Source of the DNA: Hymenobacter citatus
Lineage (GTDB): Bacteria > Bacteroidota > Bacteroidia > Cytophagales > Hymenobacteraceae
Direction: 5' to 3'
NCBI RefSeq assembly: GCF_014333615.1
Contig: NZ_JACSCY010000001.1
Coordinates: 310,001 to 374,000 of the forward strand
DNA: 64,000 nucleotides
Shown here piece by piece: positions 58,882-64,000 of this stretch. The translations under genes were made by a program, and so were the position numbers. Positions within the stretch are counted from its first letter, which is position 1, and each line of letters opens with the position of its first letter. Below the pieces are notes generated by a model. The model saw only the letters and a program-made list of their open reading frames with translations, searched no databases and was not told where the DNA came from.

Positions 58882-60375
58882 CTACAATGGGTTTTGCACA
58901 ATAGCTTTGTTTACGTTGATTTCGGCCTGCGGAATGAGGAATTGCCACTCCTTGGCGCCGGGGGCCACCTTAAAGTTGTTGCCCGTGATGGCCCAGGCCC
59001 ACTGCGGGATGTGGTTGGCGCCGGTGCGGTCCAGGGGGCTGTTGGTGCGCTTCAGGTCCAGGAAGCGGAAGCCTTCACCCCACAGCTCTATCCGGCGCTG
59101 GATGAGGATTTCGTCGACCAGGGCCTGGCCCGTGCTGGTGGATTTCACGTACTGCGGGTTGCGGGCGGTCAGCAGCGTGGCCAGGTGGGTAGCAGCGGCG
59201 GCCGACATGCCCTGCCGGGCCTCGGCTTCGGCCTGAATCAGGTAGAGCTCCGCCAGGCGCATGTGCGGTACGTCGCCGATGCTCAGGCTGGTGTTGGCTA
59301 CCAGAAATTTCTTCTGCCCGTACTTGGCTTTCACGCCGTTGGGCGGGGCCGGAATGCTGGCGCCAGTGGAGTCCCACATAGACTTGCGAATATCAGTGGG
59401 CCGAATTTTGGCATACAGCACTGAGTTGATCTTCTTCGGGTTTTGCCGGATAGCCGTGGAGCTGAAGTTGGCCGACATGTAGGCGAAGAAGGAGTAGAAG
59501 TAGTTGGTCTGATCGGCCTGCACCTGGCTACCCCAGAGCCACTCCGGGTTGTCGATGCTATTGAAGCCGCTGGTGTACTGCGTGCGGCTCATGAGGGTAG
59601 CGCCGCTCTGCGCAATAGCTTCCTGCGCCGACGTAGCGGCCAAGGCCCAGTTTTGCTGCGTGAGGGCTACCCGCGCCTTGATGCCTTTGGCCACGGCCAC
59701 GTTGAAGTGCGACTTGGCCGGGCGGGCGCCCACACCGGTCAGCAGCTTGATGCCCTCGTCCAGGTCCTCGTTGATTTGCTTGTACACCGCTTCCACGGTG
59801 GCGCGGGGCTGGCCTTCGGTGGTGGCCGTCACCATCAGGGGCACGCCCAGCTGGTCGTTGCTTTTGCCGGCTTCGTAGCGCTGGCCAAACGCCTGCACCA
59901 GCTGGAAGTGGCACCACGCCCGGTATACCAGCGCCTCGCCAATGACCATATTTTTCTCGGCCACAGGGCCGGTGGCATTGTCCAGGCCGTTGATGAGCAC
60001 GTTGGCGTTGGCAATGATGCGGTAGTAGAAATAGTACCAGGCGTGGTTGTAGGACGAGCCCGAGGTGGCATTACGGTGCGAAATCCAGTTGTGCTCCGTG
60101 GCCCACCAGCTGGTGCCCAGAGTCTGCACCCAGTCTTCACCTAGGGCATCCATCATAATCATCATGGAACCCTGCCCGCCCTGGTTCTGCTGGCTATTGA
60201 ACTGGGAGTACAACAGGCGGTGGATGCCGTTGAGGGCCGCCATGGCATTTTCGGTGTTGGCCAGCACGTTTCCGGCCGTTACGGCATCGGTAGGCGCGGT
60301 TTCCAGGTAGTCCTTATCGCAGGAAGAAAAAACCAGGGCGGAGGCTAGAAAAACGCCGTATATCGTCTTTTTCAT
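58882..60375 (-). CDS. SusD/RagB-family nutrient-binding outer membrane lipoprotein
   Basis: A 497-residue lipoprotein (signal peptide IYGVFLASALVFSSC, Cys19). SusD features: SCDKDYLETAPTDAVTAGNV, then TPR-like helices (AYYRIIANANVLINGLDNA-type segment YRIIANANVLINGLDNATG; RAWCHFQLVQAFGQRYEAGK; GQPRATVEAVYKQINEDLDE) and a C-terminal region ending RRIELWGEGFRFLDLKRTNS. It caps the SusC barrel and binds a glycan or peptide. Follows susC by 26 bases as one unit. No enzyme genes are in the window to indicate the substrate. Confidence 0.95.
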   Translation of the reverse strand: MKKTIYGVFLASALVFSSCDKDYLETAPTDAVTAGNVLANTENAMAALNGIHRLLYSQFNSQQNQGGQGSMMIMMDALGEDWVQTLGTSWWATEHNWISHRNATSGSSYNHAWYYFYYRIIANANVLINGLDNATGPVAEKNMVIGEALVYRAWCHFQLVQAFGQRYEAGKSNDQLGVPLMVTATTEGQPRATVEAVYKQINEDLDEGIKLLTGVGARPAKSHFNVAVAKGIKARVALTQQNWALAATSAQEAIAQSGATLMSRTQYTSGFNSIDNPEWLWGSQVQADQTNYFYSFFAYMSANFSSTAIRQNPKKINSVLYAKIRPTDIRKSMWDSTGASIPAPPNGVKAKYGQKKFLVANTSLSIGDVPHMRLAELYLIQAEAEARQGMSAAAATHLATLLTARNPQYVKSTSTGQALVDEILIQRRIELWGEGFRFLDLKRTNSPLDRTGANHIPQWAWAITGNNFKVAPGAKEWQFLIPQAEINVNKAIVQNPL

Positions 60376-60401
60376 GACAAAGCAGTTCTGTTACTCTTAT
60401 A

Positions 60402-63400
60402 CTATAAGGAGAGATTCATACCCAGCGACAGCACGCGGGCGGGCACGTACACGGCCGAGGTGGTGCCGGAGAAGGTCTGGGCCACGTTCATGCCCTTACG
60501 CTTGGTGATGAGGGCCAGGTTTTCGCCGGTGGCGAAGATGTTCACGTTGCGCAGTTTCAACCGGGTCATAAGCGGGGCGGGCAGGTTATAGCTTAGACTC
60601 ACCGACCGGAAGTTCAGGTAGGAGGCATCAATCAGCCAACGGTCGGAAGTACCGGATTGCAGGTTCACCGTGTTGCCGGCCTGCAAGCGGGGCACGTTGG
60701 TGATGTCGCCGGGATTCTGCCAGCGGCCGAGCATGTCCTCGTGCATGGCTTCACCGTAGGAGCCGTGGTTCATGAGGTTGGCGTATTGGCTGTCGTAGAA
60801 CTTGCCGCCCACGGAGTAGGTCAGCAGAGCCGAGAGCGTGAAGCCGCGGTAGCTGAAGGTGTTGGTGATGCCACCCGCGAACTTAGGAATAGCCGAACCA
60901 GCGTAGTGGTAGCGCGCGTTGTTGGCCAGCGAGGTTACGGTATCGGTGCCGATAACCTTGCTGTTGGTCTCGTTGTAGGCGTTGGCGCGGTACAGGGCGT
61001 CGCCGTTTTCGGGGTCTACGCCATAGTACTCGCGCAGCCAGAACTCCTGGAGGCTGTGGCCTACCTTCAGCTTCTTGGTACCCGATACCAGCTCGGTGAA
61101 GGGCAGGTTAGTGATTTCGTTTTTGTAGGTGGTCCAGTTCACATCCAGGTTCCAGGTGAAGGCCTTGGTCTTGATGATGTCGCCGGCCAAGCGAATCTCT
61201 ACCCCCCGGTTGTACATCGAGCCGATGTTTTCGATGCGGTTGGCTACCCCGCTGGATAGCGGCAGCGGCACCTCAAACAACAGGTCTTTAGACGTCCGGT
61301 TGAAGTATTCTACCGTACCCGTGAGGCGGTTGCGGAACAGGAAAAACTCCACGCCCACATCGAAGCTGTTGTTCTTTTCCCACACTAGGCCCTGGTTGCC
61401 CAGAGTGGACTGCGAAAAGCCCGGCTCGGCGGCGTTGTTGCGGCCCAGCGTATACAGCGCCTGCCAGGCATAGTACAGCGTCCCATCTGAGTTGCTCAGG
61501 TTCTCGTTGCCTACCTGCCCGTAGGAGGAGCGCAGCTTGAGCATGTCCACCCAGGTAGGCATGGTGAACAACGTTTCCTTGTCGAGGCGCCAGGAGCCGC
61601 CCACCGACCAGAAGCTACCCCAGCGCACGTCTTTGTAGAAGCGCGAGGAGCCGTCGCGCCGGTACGAACCCGACACGGTGTAGCGGTCATCAAACGTGTA
61701 GTTGGCTCGCCCAAAATACGATTCAATGCGGTGGTCCTGGTGGTAGGTGTTGAAGTTGTTGGTGGTGCCGAAGTTCTGAAGCTCCGTGTTGTCGGCAATG
61801 ATTTCGCCCGATTTGGTACCGTTCAGGTCATCGAAGCTGCGGTTGTAGTTCTCGTGGCCCAGCAGCACCTCCACGTTGTGCACGCCGGCCAGCGTTTTGT
61901 TGTAGTTCAGCAGCTGGTTGGCCGTGTAGCTGGTCAGGTTGTAGAGGCGGCGGCCGGCCCTACCCGCCGGGGCGCCGTCGCCCACAATGCTGTTGTCGTA
62001 GGTCTGCTCCTCGTAGTTGGTGATGTCGATGGCGAAGTTACCCGTGAATTTGAAGTCTTTCAGGAAGGTGATTTCGCCGTAGGTACGGCCGCCCAGCACG
62101 TTGCGGCGGTAGAGGTTGTTGTTGTACTCCGTTTCGGCCACAATGTGGCGGCCGGGGTACACGGGGCGCGTCATGGTCGGCGAGGAGCCGCCCAGGTCAT
62201 ACACCCGGTTGCCTTGGGCATCCAGCACGTAGGCGCCCGTGGCGGGGTCATGCTGGTACACGGGGTAGATGGGGCCGATGCCGCGGCTGAAGAAGAACGG
62301 ATTTACGAAGCCCGTAGAGCTACCCGTGTTGGCCTGGTTGGAGTTGCTGAGCGTATAGTTCATGTTTACGCCGGCTTTCAGCCACTTGGTCAGCTCCGAG
62401 TTGACGTTCATACGGCCAGAGAAACGCTCGAAGTCCGATTTAATTAGGTAGCCCTTGTCGTTGAGGTAGCCCAGCGACACGTAGTAGTTGCTTTTACCGG
62501 AGCCGCCGTTGAAGCTGGCGGTGTAGTCGGAGCGGGAACCGTTGCGGGTCAGGGCTTTTTCCCAGTCTAGGTCGTCGCCCCACAGCAGCTGCGCGTTGGG
62601 GTTCAGCGTGCCATCGGTGCCCACAATCTGGTTATCGGGCACATTGAAAGGATTGTAGCCCAGCAAGCTTTTGATGTTGTTGGTGGCGCGCTGGTTGGCC
62701 TGCTCGCGGGTAGTGGTGGCATTCACCAGGCTATTGCGGTAGGCCTCCCACATCAGAGGGTAGTACTGCTGGGCGCTCACGCGGCTGTACTCGGGTACCG
62801 CCCGCGACGACACACCCTGCAACGCCCGCACGTTTACCTGCACTTGGTCTTTCTTGCCCCGCTTGGTGGTCACCATCACTACCCCGTTGGTGGCCCGCGA
62901 GCCGTAGAGCGCCGTGGAGGCGGCATCTTTCAGGATAGAAATGCTCTCGATGTCTTCCGGGTTCAGGTTCGACAGGCCAGCCGTGTAGGGCACGCCGTCC
63001 ACCACGTACAGCGGGTCGTTGGAGTAATTCACCGAGCTGAAGCCACGAATGCGAATGTCGGGGCCAGCGCCGGGCTGACCGGAGCCGCCCGATACCTGCA
63101 CGCCGGCGGCCTGACCGGCCACGGCGTTGGTGATGTTGGTAACCGGACGCTGCGAGAGTTTTTCGGCCCCAATCTGAGTGACAGAGCCGGTATAGGTGGC
63201 AGGATCGGCGGTACCATAGGCCACTACCACCACTTCATTTAGGTTCTGGGTATCGCTGGCAAGGGCTACATTCAGCGCGGATTGATTGCCAACGGACACC
63301 TCTTTGTTGATATATCCGATGAAAGAAAAGACTAGTGTTGCCTCTCCGGCCGGAACACTGATGCTGTAGTTGCCGGTGGCATCCGTAGGAGCCGCTATGG

Positions 63401-63548
63401 ATGTTCCTTTGAGACGAACAGTTACTCCTGGCAATCCTTCGCCAGAGGTAAGATCCGTTACTCGACCTGTTATCGCTCTGTTCTGAGCCCACGCTTGAGT
63501 GAGCAGCGCCAGCATCAGAAGGAGGCTGAGAAGTAAGGGTTTCTTCAT
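60402..63548 (-). CDS. SusC/RagA-family TonB-dependent outer membrane transporter
   Basis: A 1048-residue importer. Signal peptide (LLLSLLLMLALLTQAWAQ), carboxypeptidase-like N-terminal domain (about 24-105; ITGRVTDLTSGEGLPGVTVR), TonB plug (about 115-225; VAGQAAGVQVSGGSGQPGAG, IRIRGFSSVNYSNDPLYVVD, SISILKDAASTALYGSRATN) and a 22-strand barrel to the C terminus (VYVPARVLSLGMNLSL). With the SusD partner it takes up a large nutrient using TonB energy. Substrate unknown. ATG 63548 gives the signal peptide. Confidence 0.96.
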   Translation of the reverse strand: MKKPLLLSLLLMLALLTQAWAQNRAITGRVTDLTSGEGLPGVTVRLKGTSIAAPTDATGNYSISVPAGEATLVFSFIGYINKEVSVGNQSALNVALASDTQNLNEVVVVAYGTADPATYTGSVTQIGAEKLSQRPVTNITNAVAGQAAGVQVSGGSGQPGAGPDIRIRGFSSVNYSNDPLYVVDGVPYTAGLSNLNPEDIESISILKDAASTALYGSRATNGVVMVTTKRGKKDQVQVNVRALQGVSSRAVPEYSRVSAQQYYPLMWEAYRNSLVNATTTREQANQRATNNIKSLLGYNPFNVPDNQIVGTDGTLNPNAQLLWGDDLDWEKALTRNGSRSDYTASFNGGSGKSNYYVSLGYLNDKGYLIKSDFERFSGRMNVNSELTKWLKAGVNMNYTLSNSNQANTGSSTGFVNPFFFSRGIGPIYPVYQHDPATGAYVLDAQGNRVYDLGGSSPTMTRPVYPGRHIVAETEYNNNLYRRNVLGGRTYGEITFLKDFKFTGNFAIDITNYEEQTYDNSIVGDGAPAGRAGRRLYNLTSYTANQLLNYNKTLAGVHNVEVLLGHENYNRSFDDLNGTKSGEIIADNTELQNFGTTNNFNTYHQDHRIESYFGRANYTFDDRYTVSGSYRRDGSSRFYKDVRWGSFWSVGGSWRLDKETLFTMPTWVDMLKLRSSYGQVGNENLSNSDGTLYYAWQALYTLGRNNAAEPGFSQSTLGNQGLVWEKNNSFDVGVEFFLFRNRLTGTVEYFNRTSKDLLFEVPLPLSSGVANRIENIGSMYNRGVEIRLAGDIIKTKAFTWNLDVNWTTYKNEITNLPFTELVSGTKKLKVGHSLQEFWLREYYGVDPENGDALYRANAYNETNSKVIGTDTVTSLANNARYHYAGSAIPKFAGGITNTFSYRGFTLSALLTYSVGGKFYDSQYANLMNHGSYGEAMHEDMLGRWQNPGDITNVPRLQAGNTVNLQSGTSDRWLIDASYLNFRSVSLSYNLPAPLMTRLKLRNVNIFATGENLALITKRKGMNVAQTFSGTTSAVYVPARVLSLGMNLSL

Positions 63549-64000
63549 GCAAAATTAGGGTTAATAGATTGGGAAAAAGAGTTTTACTGTTTTATTTGAA
63601 TTTAAGTCGAGTCTCCTTTCGCAGCCACTGGCAGCGTTGGATCTCAAGGAGATTTATGATTGAATGCATACGAGTTGCCTACTCACCACCTGCGCAAAAT
63701 GGTGCGGGTTCAGTCAGTACACGATAGTGTGCCACCTTCTAAGAAAAGAGGTGCCATAGTAGCGCATTTATACCAGGAGGTATAGAGGGCAGAACAGGGC
63801 CTTGCGCGTTTAGCGAGAACAATGAAATTTCGCTGATGCCCCTGAAATCTTACATACGCCCCTGCTACTATCAGCCGCTTAAGAAGAAAAACACCCTTAT
63901 AAATAGAGGGTGAATTCTCTGTTTACTACTACATATTCAATTAGCATGCTTTCAATGGATGCAGCTAATTAAAGGCAAAATTCCAAAATATGCTGCATGA
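63549..64000. other. Non-coding stretch upstream of susC
   Basis: About 450 bases to the window end with no gene or palindrome that I can support. It should contain the susC promoter, but the only TAnnTTTG match touches the start codon and lacks a TTG box. Short stems such as ATACC-AGGAGGTAT near 63770 are weak. A gene may begin beyond the edge. Confidence 0.5.

Noticed and set aside
63550..63557. TAATTTTG as the susC promoter
   Set aside because: It touches the start codon, so transcription would begin inside the gene, and no TTG box lies at the right distance.

Overview
The window looks like chromosomal DNA of a Hymenobacter-like member of the Bacteroidota (Cytophagales). The evidence is a high-GC genome that still carries typical Bacteroidota genes: a SusC/SusD pair, a fused LpxC-FabZ, PorX of the type IX secretion system (T9SS), a secreted hydrolase with a T9SS-type C-terminal domain, DUF2851, DUF4197 and a LuxC-like reductase divergent from a ferredoxin. 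Start codons mostly lack Shine-Dalgarno sequences, and a few promoters fit the TTG / TAnnTTTG pattern of this phylum. No rRNA, tRNA, CRISPR array, transposase or prophage was found.

Layout. 0.2-4.1 kb: a serine esterase with cytidine deaminase, then a LytTR response regulator and LytS-like kinase behind a membrane-protein gene interrupted by two in-frame TGA codons. 4.2-7.7 kb: NIPSNAP protein, exported hydrolase, saccharopine dehydrogenase-like oxidoreductase. 7.8-11.5 kb: a five-gene sulfur operon on the minus strand (ArsR-type repressor, TauE/SafE, CstB-like persulfide dioxygenase-rhodanese, two YeeE/YedE halves). 11.6-13.3 kb: ABC exporter with a frameshifted permease. 13.3-25 kb: TrmN-like methyltransferase, DUF389, RNase HI, MarC, aminotransferase, AroQ, T9SS serine hydrolase, VOC protein, XerD, DUF6044. 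25-31.7 kb: FtsK, LolA-like protein, DUF2851, polytopic membrane protein. 32.0-34.1 kb: a papain-family peptidase with a lectin-like propeller, overlapped by a lipoprotein resembling a chagasin-type cysteine-protease inhibitor. 34-48.6 kb: acyltransferase, TrhO, nucleoside phosphorylase, acyl-CoA reductase and ferredoxin, ValS, oligopeptidase B, E2 acyltransferase, CinA, DUF4197. 48.7-55.3 kb: acidic protein, Uma2, then ABC ATPase, LpxA, LpxC-FabZ, LpxD and HD phosphohydrolase on one strand (lipid A start). 55.3-64 kb: a four-helix-bundle gene between inverted repeats, PorX, a thioredoxin-like lipoprotein, SusD and SusC.

The most striking non-gene feature is a dense population of long palindromes, roughly one per 3-4 kb, at gene ends. 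The main family has arms built on TGTCATCCTGAGC...GAAGGACC. The copies differ in sequence, but the two arms of each copy largely stay complementary. Other palindrome families are built from short near-tandem words (GTGAAATGG, GTTAGCTATTAGCT, TTGATGTGCTGATG, GGGTCTTGG, AAGAATTA). Some nest around the main family, supply the stop codons of neighbouring genes, enclose a small gene, or, in valS, lie inside the reading frame and are translated.

The best candidate for an undescribed functional unit is the peptidase-propeller plus putative inhibitor lipoprotein at 32.0-34.1 kb, which looks like an effector with a linked self-protection protein. That function is an inference from family resemblance and gene overlap.
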